Below are positions 12,160 through 25,464 of a stretch of 64,000 bases of DNA, one piece after another. The stretch's first letter is position 1; each line of letters opens with the position of its first letter. The position numbers and the translations under genes were made by a program. The notes under the pieces were generated by a model, which made no database searches, had not been told where the DNA came from, and saw only the letters and a list, made by a program, of their open reading frames with translations. The DNA is from Ifrita kowaldi (Eukaryota; Chordata; Aves; Passeriformes; Cinclosomatidae), in contig VZRS01014884.1 of NCBI GenBank assembly GCA_013398055.1, forward strand, positions 348,638 to 412,637, written 5' to 3'.

Positions 12160-14317
12160 AGGACAGCAGTGGGGAAGGGGAGGTAATTTCTCTGTGGGTT
12201 TATTTTGAGTGATTTATGTACTGCCATGGGTTTCTAAAGCTGAAGAATTTTGAGCTTTCATGAACAGGCAGTTTCAGTGCCATGACCCACTGGTTAAAAG
12301 AGGTTGATTATCTTAATGTAACATTTGTTATTCAAGTCTTACAGCTTACAGTACATTTTAAAAGCAGTAGATGACGCCTTCTTATAGTGCAAGAACAGCA
12401 TATAAAGAGGGAAATTTAAAAGATTTCAAAATTGAGACCTGTTTCCAAATAAGACTTACTCATTTAACAGCACAAATGCATAAACACTGCATGAACTACA
12501 AAAGGGTTGTTATTTAACACAGGTTCACAAGGTTTAACTCTTGGCCACAAAGTTTAATTCTTGGCTCACTGCAAAAATTGCCTCTATCTGTGAGAACAGC
12601 TTGGCAGCCTGTCATTTACAACAGAGCAATTCCTGGCCCCCAGCAAGGCAACACTTGGCTTGGAGCATGCAGGGACACTCAATGCCCTGGACTCCTGGAG
12701 ATGTTGCGGAGTTGCTTACTTGTAGATAGCCCTTTGCTATCGACTTTTATTCACACAGTACAGTTACACTCCATCACAGCATTCCCCTTTGTTTACAGAC
12801 TCTTGGTCCCAGTACACCTTAATTCACCAGTAACACGACAATGAAGGGAATGTCCCCTTTCTGTCTGTCCTACTTACTTTCCTAGAAAAAAGTTTTCAGA
12901 GGAAAAAAAACTTCATGCCTCCCTCAATTTCCAGAGATTCCTAGGTTGCATCTTCTCATACTCAGCTTTGCCAAATGCAATAAAATAGTGAACAGCGGTG
13001 GCCTGATGGGTCTGGGCATTTCATGTATGACAGTCAAAAAGCACAGAAACAGCAAGTGCTGTTTATCGTTCAGTTCTTCTCTGCAACAAATTTCACCCTC
13101 ATTTCACAGTGTATTTTTTCACCCATATTTCTGCAATGCCAGGTGCAGAGGCTGCTCCACTTTTGGAACCCTCTGAGCATGACAGGTGTCTTTTCTTCTA
13201 CTGACTATCTGAGCACCAAGTTTGTGAGTTTGTACCTTATCTCCAGCTCCACTAGCACCCAAAGAGTGAAAACCAGCCTCATGTTTACTGCACAGGGCAA
13301 TTCAGATGGTGATTCCTCCGCACTGTTGAGCCCTCTGTGACTCCTCAGACCAGGGACCTGTTGTGGGAAGGTGAAGCTATCGATGAGCAGCAATTTGGGG
13401 GCCATTTGCTGTGTAAGGATTCTCATGGACAGTCTAATACTTTTTTTGCCCTTCCCCAGGCAGCTGTGACATGGAGGACAGCTGACCAGACAGCAAAAGG
13501 CCTGTTTTACTGATCAGAAGATGCCACAGTAAAATTTATACTTATAAAGACTTGCTAGGATTTATGCTGCTGAACAATGCCTTACTGAGACTGCTCTTCA
13601 TAACAAACTTCAAATGGTGAACTGACTTAATTATTTGCTTGAGCAAAACTGAATTGATATATGCTTGAAAACTGAATTATGGACTAGCTGGCTCTCACTG
13701 CACCTGTACAAGTCATTCTTTTCCTAACCTGGTGCAGCTGGCACATGAACTCCTTGTGTGACTGACAGCAAGGGCAGAAAGTTTCTCCACCGAGAAGCAC
13801 AGTTTCCATTTTGAGCACCAGAAAGAGCAGAACTGCTTCATTTGAAAAATGAGGGAGGGAAACAGGAGAGAAAGGGAGTAGGGGAGTGCAGCTGGCTATC
13901 ATGGGCTCTCTAGGTCAGCACTTTTATACCTGCTGAACACAGCTGGATTTTGAACACGTGGGAGGGAAAGAGGAAGGACAGGATTTGGAAACTGGCTCAC
14001 ATCCATCCAAGATGATAACACACAATCCAGGGAAAAAGTGATAAATACCAGGTACATGTCACAGCACACAATGCTAACAGCCTTTAATAAAGGCTAACGC
14101 AACGATACTCACCAGTCTCCTTGCTGTGCTGCCAGCAGCCTGGGTGTTACCAAGGACTGAAGGCAGGCAGGCAGGCAGTGAGGCAGGGAGCAAAGGACAA
14201 CAGGCAACCCTGGCTAACTGTGAGCATCTTGTTCAGAATCCTGCTTACTGACCCTGTGTACATGACCGCACAGGAGTCAGCCAGTATTCCATATCATTTG
14301 TCTATTAGCTGTGTCCT
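12160..14317. other. Non-coding; possible LTR relic at left
   Basis: 12508-12841 has a worn look of an LTR read on the minus strand (AATAAA reverse complement near 12745), but the ends and duplication could not be fixed. A 20-bp tandem pair lies at 12526-12565. A GGCA run sits at 14161-14176. No coding segment was recognised. Confidence 0.45.
12526..12565 (+). repeat. 20-bp tandem duplication
   Basis: cacaaggtttaactcttggc (12526-12545) is followed immediately by cacaaagtttaattcttggc (12546-12565): 18 of 20 positions identical, head to tail, no spacer. This is a recent-looking local duplication. Confidence 0.85.
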
Positions 14318-14882
14318 TATCCTGGTTTCAGCTAGGATAGAGTTAATTTTCTTCCTGTAGCTGGTACACTGGTGTGTTTTGGATTTAGTATGAGAATAAT
14401 GCTGTTAACACACTGATGTTTTAGTTGTTGCTAAGTAGTGCTTACACCGAGTCAAGGGTTGTTCAGGTTCCTGTCCTCTGCCAAGCAGCAGGGGCACAAG
14501 AAGTTGGGAGGGAGTATGGCCAGGACAGATGATGCCAACTGATCAAAGGGATATTTCATACCATAGAAGATCATGCTCAGAAATGGGCAGGACATTGGTC
14601 ACTTGGTGGTGAGCAATTGTATTGTGCACCACTTGTTTTTCTTGGGCTTTATTTCCCTCTTTTTTTTTTTATTACAATAACTACTATTATCACCATTAGC
14701 AGCATTATTATTATCACTAATATTAAATCTTATTTTGCTTCATTTATTAAACTGTTCTTATCTCAATCCACATGTTTTACATTTTTTTCCCAATTCTCAT
14801 CCCCACAGGGAGGGGTGTTGGGGGATGGGGTGAATGAGTGGCTCCATGGTATTTAGTTGCTGGCTGGGATTAAACCACAGCA
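14318..14882 (+). mobile_element. Solo LTR of an endogenous retrovirus with exact 5-bp target-site duplication
   Basis: A 565-bp solitary LTR. The left end is tatcctggtttcagc at 14318 (the family start TGTCCTGGTTTCAGC with the second base mutated) and the right end is gggattaaaccacagca at 14882. The pentamer GTCCT lies directly on both sides (14313-14317 and 14883-14887), an exact target-site duplication of the length used by many retroviral integrases. Internal landmarks are a distal ATT-rich microsatellite (about 14670-14735) and attaaactgttcttatctcaa, a polyadenylation-like region near 14745. No internal retroviral genes remain. Related to the 7512-7912 LTR by shared end sequence; ERVL-like by memory of avian repeats, not searched. 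Confidence 0.93.
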
Positions 14883-15071
14883 GTCCTGGACAAGCCGCAG
14901 GTCAGCAGTGGTATTCTGTGCCCAGTTCCTCTCCAAGTCCTCCAAAAATAGAAGAGGAACTGGCTAGAGTTACTGTCTCTGTCCTTCACCTTCATGGAAG
15001 CTGTCTTGCTCTCCTCTCTTTCAGTGGCACTGTCTATAAAATTTTGGGTGGGAATTACATTCAGTCATTGC

Positions 15072-15417
15072 CTCTCTTCACCCTGGAGAAGTGAAGGCTC
15101 AGGGGGACACAGCACTCCAGTACTTAAAGGGCAGCTACAAAGAGAATGAATGCTTTCTCTTCACAAGGAGGCACAGGGAAAAGACAAAGGGCAACGGATA
15201 AAAGTCGTACCAGGAGAGGTTTCATCTCAATATACGAAATAAATTTTTACTGTGACAACAATCAACCACTGGAAAAACCTCCCCAGGAATGTGCCAGAAT
15301 TTCTGTCTCTGGAGGTTTTCCAGGTGCAATTGAACAGGGTGCTAGATAACCTCATCTAGGCTTCTTTTCTCACAAAATGTCAGAGAGATGATCTTTCAAG
15401 CTGTTCTATGGTTCTAT
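15072..15417 (+). mobile_element. CR1 LINE fragment, old subfamily
   Basis: The order of CR1 landmarks is preserved on the + strand: ctctcttcaccctggagaa near 15072, cagtacttaaagggcagctac at 15118, gcaacggataaaagtcg, aaatttttactgtgac, and a terminal gttctatggttctat at 15403-15417. Many substitutions and indels mark it as old. It lies 190 bp downstream of the solo LTR and about 110 bp upstream of a second, oppositely oriented CR1, so this is a hot spot of independent insertions. The exact 5' boundary is unclear. Confidence 0.8.
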
Positions 15418-15527
15418 CATTAGCTATCTCCTCAAATCCTATTTCTCTGGAGACTGATTCCCAGACCTTCCCATATAGACCTTCAAAGCTGCCCCTATCA
15501 TCTACTCTTTCTCTCTGAGGTTAAGGT

Positions 15528-16055
15528 TGTCATAGAATAATTTATAATTGGAAGGGATCACTGAGGGTCCTCTGGTGCTTAAAGGAGATTGCTCAGGATC
15601 TTCTCCAGCCAAGTTTTTTACAACTTTGAGGTTGGAGATTTCACAGCCTCTCTGGACAATTTGTGTCAGTCTTTGATCATACCTACAGTGACTTTTTTTT
15701 CCCTCCAAATATGTACAGTCAGAATTTCAAATGCTCCAAATTGTGTCTGTTGCTTCTTTTCCTATCATCGTGCACCTTTGAAAAGAGTCTGACTTATGCA
15801 TCCCCTCCCATTAGGTAGTCTTAGACAGCAATAGGATCCCCCAATGACCTTCCCTTGATCTGAACAGTCCCAGATCCCTCCACTTCTTCTCATATACCCT
15901 CTGCTCCAGCTCACGGCACATCTTGGCAGTTCTCCAGGGGCCTTGCTTCAGTCTACCTATGCCTTTCTTGTACTGGGGAGCCCAAAATCAGATACAGTTC
16001 TTCAGGTGTGGTCTCACATGTGCTACAGGAAGGACAGTTATGACTTCCCACCAAA
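15528..16055 (-). mobile_element. CR1 LINE, old subfamily, reverse orientation
   Basis: Minus-strand CR1. The 3' end is at the left (catagaataatttataattggaagggatcactgagg from 15531). It passes through cacagcctctctggacaatttgtgtcagt at about 15640 and runs right to cttcaggtgtggtctcacatgtgct near 16000-16025, then weakens by 16055. High divergence suggests an older insertion than the 25465 copy. Open frames here are shadows of the element. Confidence 0.87.
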
Positions 16056-19000
16056 CCAGGTCCAGATAAAAGCATCCGGGGGTCAGCAGAGCACAGAGCT
16101 AGAACAAAAAACCCTATAAATATGTGCCCAAATGTGAGCAAAATATACAGACTTTTACTATGACCGGACTAGCACTGAAAGAGAGAGATTAAAGTCAGCC
16201 AGAGCAGTAGCAGGCTCACAGGTAAGGCAGACCAGCCAGCTGGGAGAGACTGTACAGATATGAGGGGAGAAAGGTAGGGAACACCATAATAGTTCAGAGC
16301 ACATAACCACTTAAATCAAAGAAGTTACAACTGAGCGTAAATTACCGCCAATCCTAACAGGAATAAAAACAGCAGTAATTTGTCCATTATAATATAATGG
16401 GAAACTGTATCATGCAAACACAGATTTTCTTAATATCAGTGTAGCATGATTAGACACTGTACAGCAGCAGCATGAACAGACCATAAAATGGGCCAAAAGT
16501 GGTATTAACCAATTGAACACAGAAGCATTTCTGCAACACAGAATATATATAAAAAGACTGCAATCCATACAGTCTTTGTGAAGAGATTACATACTTGCAT
16601 CTGCTATCCAAACCAATCATATTCTGCAAATAAAAAAAAGTAAAATCATTGCTTGGCAAAGCTGCATCTCCAATACACAATACCGTGACCTCCATATACC
16701 TTGAAATGAGACCACTAATAACAGGAGGGAAGAATTTCTAAGAGAACCAGAAAGGAAGCGTACACACACAGGGGAGGAAAAATAGCGATGTGTCTACCAC
16801 CTTTGTGAGTAACTCCTTCAGGAAAGAGTCATTTTAGCATTAGGACCATGAAGTCTCCCTGAGACATGGTAGCAGTAGTAAGTCTAGAGAAAACAACAGC
16901 CCAGAGGAGAATGCTTTTATCAGGCCTGCAAATGCTGTCTGTACTAACGCAAAAGGAACTTTGCATTACCATGGGGCTTTTTTATGGCAGCAACAGCAGC
17001 ACGAATTGAGTCCCTATCAAAAGCTGATCATAAGGAACAATCAAAAGCTAAACTTGGGTTACTTCTTACTTTGTTACTGGAGGAAAAGAAAAAGAATTAA
17101 GGAGGCTGTAACACCAGGAATGCTGCTCAAAGCACAGGAGCAAAGTTTCTGATCAGTTCAATGATTTGGGAAATCTCCCCATGAAATAGAAATTCTGGTT
17201 AATATTTAAGGTATTATTCAGATGAGTAACTGCCTGCCACGGACACTTTTCTGCCAACATCAATTTACCATGTGGTCAAGACTTTCCCCAAGTCCCTTCT
17301 AGATCAGAAACATTATGCATTTCTTCCATTTTCCTGGAAGGAAGGCATTAAAAATGTCAAAAGTTAATAAGTTATACAAATTTACTCTTCTGTCTGGTTT
17401 CCTTTTCTCTTCTTTTTTTTTTTTTTAACTTTCCCCTCTGTCAAAAGAGGCATATTCTGATTTCTTTTGTTACTGGTTTGTTACAGAGAGTTATTTGCAA
17501 TAAAGTCTTGTCCTTGACCCAGTAAAATTTATGCAGTGATGGTATCAAATGGTTTTATGCAAAGCAGAAAGTGGTATTTCAGACTGAATTGCCTCCTCTA
17601 AAACCAGAGTCCATGACTAGACACAAATGCTTCTAGCAAGGGTAGAAGCACTTGCCGTGTCTCATGTTTGTATTTATTTTAAGTAATGTGATGGGGCTGG
17701 GGCCACACTGATTTTTTGGGGTGGGGAGAGGTTTGCAGCACAACTGAGGTTGAAAACAGCTGTTTTAAACTATTCAGAGCAAAGCTACAATATGGAAATA
17801 CATTCTTTTTTGGACTACAGACTAGAGGAATGAGCAGTGCATGTGGGGGTTCCACAAGACTATTTCTGGCTAGAAAAACTGCTAGGATGGAGATTTGCTG
17901 GAGCTTCTTGCTGGCCTCCACTTTCCCTCACAGTCGTGTGTCACATAATTAAGCCTGGAGGGGATATACGTGCGTCTCGTCCTGCCCACAGGAACACACA
18001 ACCTGGGTCCACTTGAGCAGAGCGGAGGTTTCTGGCTTTCTATCAGCAGGAATCAGTGAGGACACCTGAGGGATTCTGTGACACCACGTCATTGCAGTAA
18101 TGAGCAGAGGGAAAGGTCATTAATTTTCTGCACAGTTTTCCTATCCACATCACCAGCCAGCTCACTTCCAGTTTGGCAAGCTGCTCTTTAAGCAGAAATC
18201 AGCCTGACAGAGACTTTAAGAAACGAAAGTATAATTAGGATCTGTTATATTTGGGATGTGTCTTTGCCATGTTACCGCTGACTTTGGAGCCTGCAATTAC
18301 TGGCAGAAAGCTTTCAGCAAAGGAAAATTTGAATGAAATAAAAATAAACAACTCCTCCAAAAAAACAGCAATCGTGTGTCAGGGTGTGTCATCCAAGGGA
18401 GAATTTTAATGGCATCCTTTCACATCCCTATAGCCCTGCGCACGGAAAGATTCTGCAAAACTAGTCTGTGACCACTAAGCACCGAACAGCAGAAGAATTC
18501 TGCATTGGAATAAATTCTTCAAGCACTTGTTCTTGAATTAACACTAAAAACACAAAGTGTCTGCATTCCAACTACATAAACTGCACTATAGCTACAAAAA
18601 TTACGGTTGCTTTGAGCAAAACAGGTCCTTCCTGTGCCTGCAAGTGACTTGTACGTGCATTTGCAATATGCCCATTGCTAAAGTATCTGTGCCATGAGCT
18701 GGTAAAGAAAATACTAACAGTAAGATGGAAAAGCTGAATGAACAGGCAGTTCTTGCACTGAAAACTAAGTACAAACAGAGGTCAGCTCTGGAAAGGATGG
18801 AGATAGGGCCTCCAGTTGCCTAATCCTAAGAGCCATACTCTCAAAAGAACAGCAGCTCTGCGCAGCTGAACTTCTGTGTTTGCAAGTACAAGCGCATATT
18901 AAAAATCACAAAAGCAAGAAATCTGTGAGGGATGAAATCCCTCATAAAACATTTCCAAGACCAGGGACAGTCTGCATGTACAGCAGCATGCAATGTATTT

Positions 19001-22000
19001 TGCACACTACAAACACAAGTGGGGCTCTTCCCTAAAATACAAGTTTCTACTTTTGTAAATGCTCTCCAGTTAGACTGAAATATTCTGTTCAGTTTTTTAA
19101 GCTTTCAACACAGAACCTGTTAAAAAATTAGAAAAGGATTTTCAGTTCACAAAAGAAGTCCTTACATATACTTTGACTACAAGCCTGCCAAGACAATTCT
19201 CCGGATTTCTGCAAGGTCATTTCAGGTAAAGGTTTGCAAAGCACACTGTTTCTTTAGATATCTGGGTGTATATCCAGCAGGAATAAGAATAGCAAGAAAA
19301 TCTGTTTTGTTTTGTCTGCCTGGAATATGTCACCTTTTAAATCAACTTCTTAAAAACACTAGTTTCCATCTGCCAACAGCACCACAGTGTATATATATAT
19401 AGCGCTTTAAGTGCAGAAGAGGATATCAAGTCCCTCAGAAATCCCATGCTGTTCTGTTTAGGACATATTTTGATGATATTTCCTACAAGTTTCCAAGTGA
19501 TGGCTGTGTCAGCAAGCTCTGGCACAGAACAGCAGCCAGCTGGGTGTGGACTAGACAGCATGTGGACAGGAGTCAGGCTGAGGACAGCACTGGAGCCAGA
19601 ACGGTTGTATCTGTACTGGAAATAAGGCTCTAATTTCTAAAGCATTTGCAGGATACACCCCCTCTAAGAAAAAAAAAAATAGAGAAACCAAAAAAGAAAC
19701 ACTTGATTTTAAATTACAGTCTTTATATTACTTAGAGTTACGTTTTAAGAGGATTTATGACTAAGATGGGAAGGGAAAAAAAAGGCTTCTAAATTATTAG
19801 CTGCAATTTTGAGGAGGATATCACAGAAATTATGTTTAAAGGTTTAATTCTGGCAGCTCACATGCATGTAAATTGTTCTGTACTGCTCAGCAGCACCCAC
19901 TTGCTAGATAGAGGAAGGTGCGCTGGCTTGAACTGGTTCCATTATTGGTGGCATAAATTTACTCCATTTAGTCAGAGAGCTGGAAAAATCCTGCTTAAAA
20001 AAAACCCCAAGAACAAGTTAATAGTTAATATATATTTGCAGGGCAGATTGGAAAAATCTTATGAAAAAATGTTTTTAAAAATCTGTTTCTCCACTGAACA
20101 GCTCAGAAAAGTATGTCCCTGACTAAGGCCCATAAGGGGCAAAACCACTGGTTATTTGTTCTCTTTTGCTCTTTACAAATGAAGCAAAATACAGTTAATA
20201 TATTATGCATGTCTTTCAGCATATTTTTATTTAGCCTGTTTTGGTTTGCTGTGCCTTGGGAACTTTCACTTTGTTTTGTTTTGCCTTGGGAACTTTGATT
20301 GGATTTTGTTTTTCTGGTTAATAACAAAAGTGAAGTATTAGGGTTGGACATCAACCAATCTCCAGTGTGTGAGATCTGTTTAAGTTTCAATGAAATGGCC
20401 TCTCAAGGTCTCTTTTCCACTCCCTTATCTTATCAGTCACCAAGCCCCTCTCAACAAGCTGGCTCGTCAGAGGAACAGCACAGGCCAGTTGTTATTTCAT
20501 TTCCCGTTAACATGATCTGTTGTTTCACCTGCAGGAATAAGACAGACTTTTCCAGTAACACACTATAGGGTCTCAGTCCTGTATAGTTTGGGTACAGAGT
20601 CCAATTTGTGCCTTATACCATTTGAATTACCAGTAAGGGAGTGATTGTGATTAAAATGGATAAGCAAAAGACACTCTTCTGTTGCAAGGAATTTACCCCT
20701 GCTACAGAACTGAAAGAGGGAAAGTGAAGAAGAAAGCCTGTGGGAGAAAGAAGGGGAAGAGAGGACAATTGCCAGGTCAGACAATCACTACATTCACAAC
20801 TCAGTAGTACTTTTTAATTTTATTTTGGGATGGGAGGTTCTTTTTCAGCTTTTAGCAGCATGTGGGAAAGCTGAGGAGCAAGAATGGATTAAGGAAAGCA
20901 GGACCAAAGAGATGAGAATGAGGGTTGAAGGGTTTTGATGCGGCTGAAAATCATGTCCTGAGTAAATAACCAACAGAGTGAGGCAGAGAGTGTAAAAAAA
21001 AGTTAGAAATTATATGCAAGGGCAGGAGTACAGGAATGAGCGGTCACAGAGCAGCACTGAGGGCAAGGTAGGCTCTCCCCCAGCAGCATTTGTCTCTATC
21101 CTGCCCTACCTCACCGGCTGGAGGGCAGCATCTATACACCACTGCTACAATAAACTGGTATTCTTGGGTAGCTAATTTCCTCCTTCCTCTCTTCCAAAAG
21201 GATATCCTCATTTGTGAAGTTACAGGAAGTGCCACACTCATTCAGTCCCTAACTTTCCTAAAAGGCTTCCAGCCTCAGGCAAAGATGGAAGCCTGCTTAC
21301 ACGGACAGACTCCTGCAGGGTCAGCTTTTATTTTCTGGAGGATACACAGAAATTGTCAGTCTGTTTCTATACATCTAGACAGCAATGCACAAATGTGCTG
21401 GCCTCCTCCTAATAAAGCTGAAAGACAATTTGGACTGAACCAGCCCTGTTTCTCACCTCTCCAAGGGCTTCAGCTTGTTGGTCCCATGCAGCAGAACAAG
21501 TTTTTCTGAATTTCTGAGTGGAGACACTTTCCCAGTCCTTCAAAGGTGGTGGAAGACTGTTTCAGGATGTCACCCTCCTCTGTCCTCTCGTTTGAGGACC
21601 AAACCAGTGGAATTCCTCTACTGTGAATAGCACCCAGGGTTAGAAATAATCTGTTTGCAACAAGAAATTTGCAGTCTCTCCTATATGTGACCTCCTCACA
21701 ACCAAGTTTTCCTCCTTCCTACCACTGATTCTGTCTTTCTAGTGGTGACTTTTATCTGTTTCATGTGCTAGGGGTTTTTCATTTATATATGTATTTATTT
21801 ATTATTTATTTTTTTACCCTGGATCTGGTGAGACACTGAAAAGATGCAAATGAAGTGCTGAAGAGAAGCTCCTCAGAAGCAAGCTGAAGGCACTGCCTGG
21901 CTGCCCGGGTGAGGGGAAGGACCTCAGTGTCTCACAAACTGCCTAGCTCTGTCAGTTCCTACCCTTCCCCTCTCCCTGCACTCTCCTGAGCTGTACTTAG

Positions 22001-25000
22001 TTGTATGGATGCACTCTTCCCACAAGGCATCCCCCGGACACAGCTAACATGTCTGGGAGTCACACTCTCTTAGGCTTGAACCAAGCAGGAACTTGATTGG
22101 CTCACAGCTTGGGAATGAGCTGAAAAGGGCTGAGAAGATGGCACCGTAACCCTCGGGGCAATTCCCACTGGCATCTTGGTATCCCTCCACTGATAAAGCT
22201 TCCCAGGGTACCTCACATGGCTACTATAAGATCCACAGGAAATTTCAAAGACAGTTGCTAAAGACAGACTGAAATACAAGCTGCTGAAGCGCCTTTTGGG
22301 TGACATTACTTGTTCTTCGTCCTGATAGTTCTCGGCAGCAAGGACTGTAAATGCTGACAGCTGAGATCAGACTGGTAAAGCCAGGTCTGAAAGACAGCTG
22401 GCACAATCGCTCAGGTTAACCCCAGGCTGCCCACCATGATGCATATCTTCAAGTGAGGATTGCAAGTGTCTGTAAGGCACAGAGCAACAAGTAAAAAGAA
22501 GAAGAAAAAAAAGTGAGCCCCTGGGGGAAAGTTTTGGTTGGCCCTGAAAATGTGTCTTTTGGCTGCTTTAGCCCCAAAACCTTGCTGGTGACATAGGCAT
22601 ATTAAGACCAGAAAGTATAAGCTGCCTGACCAACAGCCCTGAAGATGCTGAAGCCAGTATCAGGGCTCAGCTGGCAACATGTGGCACCATTATCTCTTCA
22701 AACTACTGTTTCTGCAGTCACTGTTGCACCAAAGCATGGGACAATGCTGCTAGGAACTGTGTTGCCAAGACCTGATTTTTTGCTTTGTGATGTTGACTGC
22801 AAAATGAAAAACCTCAGGATGTTTTTCTGCCACTTCTCCTGCATTAAAGACAGATTTTTTTAATGAAGCTAAAATGGTGTAGTCAGTATTAGACTACACA
22901 TCTGGCCAAAAACCTATGTCCACATTTAGATAAGAGAAGGAGCTTCTCTTTTGCCCCAGCTTCACCTGTAACTTAAAAGAAGTTCTTCAAGGGAACAACC
23001 ACTCCTTTTCCTTTTCCTCTGAGGAACCTAGCACGCGACATCTGAAAGGATTCCCTCTCTCCTTTGATACTGGTTGGAATTCATTCTCATCTGTCCTCCT
23101 GCACAGGCTTTTTTGGAAGTGTAACTTCACCATTCTCACAGGAAGCTTGCCCCAGCCGAGGAGGAACGGCATACATCAACCACCTCAGTGTTTGTTACAC
23201 AGCCTCAGCATAAGCCCTCCTAACTGCAAATGGGCTGCCACGGTGACAGGGTACAGCATCATACTGGCTTAACTTGGGCCCTGAAAGCTGCCTATTTGCA
23301 TCAGTGTACCACTGCACCTGATAGCATCAGATCTGTCTCTTAATAACAAGCTTAATGAGGCTGGAAATGGCAGCACTGGAGTGTCACACCCTGCCACAAA
23401 GACGCTATTTCTGGTTGGAAAATAATCAGTGCAGTTGTGACTCCTCTTTACTCTGCTGCTATACTTGGGATGTAGAAGACCCAAGGTGGGGCCAGAATTA
23501 ACTGCTCTGGTTCTGCCATTCTTCCAGTTCCTCCCTTAACCCTCAATGTGTAGTCCATTTCCTCAGTAGAATAAAACCCAATCCAGCCTTTCCAGGCTGA
23601 AAAGGAGAAGAGAAAACCTCTACAAGGAGAACAGAAAACCTTGCTAGAAAGCGATATTCCATAAAACACTTCCATCGGCTTTAACTTCATGTACTCCATA
23701 CTTCTCAGCATCCTCTTTTCAAGCAAGTAACAGAGCCATCACACACTTATGCTAATAAAGCAAATGTAATATCCTCTTCCTGCCTGTTTTCTTTTCTCCC
23801 TGGGGTCCATATATTAAAAAAAGGATTCTCTAAATGATGTTTAGAAAAGCTTCCAACTATTTATTCCCTTTCCTTTATCACTGTGCTGAGGTTGCACCCA
23901 GCTGATATGGAGGTTCAGTTTTTCCAGCTGGGAATCAGACTGAGGCACAGCAGTAGAAGCAGCAGTCAGATCCCCCCGGCAAGGCACAAATTTTCAAAGC
24001 TGTTGTGAGTATGAACTCATTTAAAAATCATTTAAGAACCATTTAAATTAATTACAAAAAAAAAAAAAAGGAAGAAAGCTTACCTTACTAACAGCTTTGG
24101 GGTCTGTACTACATCTCATCTCTCAGCCTGGATCCCAGATGGTCAGAGCACCAAATTGCTATTTGAGTTTTAATTATTCTTGTTATTATATTCAAGATAT
24201 GTCTGGAGACAAATTACGAAGCTTCTTATGGGTGGTCAAGAGGTAGGCGCACATAAAGAGCATCAAAAGGCCCTGTCATGCCTTGCGCTGTGGCAAGGCT
24301 CAGGTCACCAGACTGTCCCATGCAGATCTGCCATGATTAGAAAAGCCACAGGCAAACATAGCATTTGAAAAGTCTTTGCCTAGCTAACATTCATGCACCA
24401 TGCTCCCTGCAGGAGATGCTTCCGGGATTTGGGTTTGCTTGCAACACTTTTCAGATACTGGCAGAGGTTCTCAAGGTGGCCAGCAATGGCCTTGGGTAAA
24501 GATGCCTACAGAGCTGATTCGAGGTGCTGATTTGAGTCTTGGTACCATTCTACTTGACCCCCACTGAGTGAGTTAAGTGTGGAACAATGGCATATAGGAA
24601 GAAAGGCTGGTTTCCTGGCATTCTTCCGTTCCCTGATTTTCATCTCACACTCAAACCCATTGACACCACTCACGCACCAGGCTGAATGTCCTAACTAGCT
24701 TCAGGGTGCAACAAGGCCAGACAAGAAAAGTCACCCCTCAAGAGAGAAACAGCAGCTTGAACTCAGATCTGAGGCAGAGGCAAGAAAATGGGCAGACAGG
24801 CACCCACTTCAAAATCTCGTTTGGCTGATACGTTGGAGGTATTTCAGTTGCCTTTGCCATATTATTAATTCATGCCCTCTTCACACATCATTGCCCGACT
24901 TAGAGATGCACAAAACCTAAACATACATTAAAAACACTATCATTGCATAAACAGCTCATTAAAATGGATTTTAAATGGAGACAGAAAAAACTAAAATAAA

Positions 25001-25464
25001 CAAATTTAAACCAAGGGTAGAATGCCCTTAAAATTAGAGATTTATGCTTGAATGGAGGAAACAAACGAGAGACAGTTCTCTCATTTCAGCCCTACAGATA
25101 TGCCTACCCAACCATATATCCTATAACAACTCAAAAGGCAGATCCAGTGTGATTCCTCTGTGGGCAAACACTGATCTCCTTGCTTTCACAGACAATGGAA
25201 AATAAACTTGAGTATTTGGTACTTTGGTTAGATTATTGCAAACAGACTCTATTTTCTGTAATTCCTCAAAATAGATCCCTTTAAAGATATGTTTATGTGC
25301 TCAGCAGTTGTCCTGTGCTTCATCTGCCCATTATCTGAGCTGTGAAGTATGAGACAGAGGCTGCTCCGCTGAAAAAAAAGACTGGTCTCATGCTTTGCTG
25401 CAAGACTGTACCTGTGCTAAGGAACTCTGCCTTGCGGGAACCAATTTTTCTAGCTCAGTGGGCA
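16056..25464. other. Repeat-poor single-copy-looking stretch
   Basis: Over 9 kb without a recognised transposon. Low-complexity items only: T-run at about 17412, (TA)n at 19389-19402, gccttgggaacttt repeated 30 bp apart at 20253 and 20283, TATTTA-rich block near 21790, A-run near 24057. The longest frame, 139 codons at 21090-21509 (+), has no recognisable domain, no Kozak-like start and no splice context, so I do not call it a gene. Confidence 0.6.
19389..19402. repeat. Short (TA)n microsatellite
   Basis: Seven TA-like dinucleotides in a row next to AGCGCT. Too short for anything beyond a marker candidate. Confidence 0.7.

Noticed and set aside
11970..12768. A single 800-bp LTR running from tgtgttgg to ttaca with CTCC on both sides.
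   Set aside because: Only a 4-bp flanking match, no + strand polyadenylation signal near the right end, and the internal AATAAA is on the opposite strand. Likely coincidence.
21090..21509. 139-codon open frame (+).
   Set aside because: No recognised family, no conserved motif and no exon signals. A minus-strand frame overlaps it (21044-21241). A frame of this length is plausible by chance in 64 kb.
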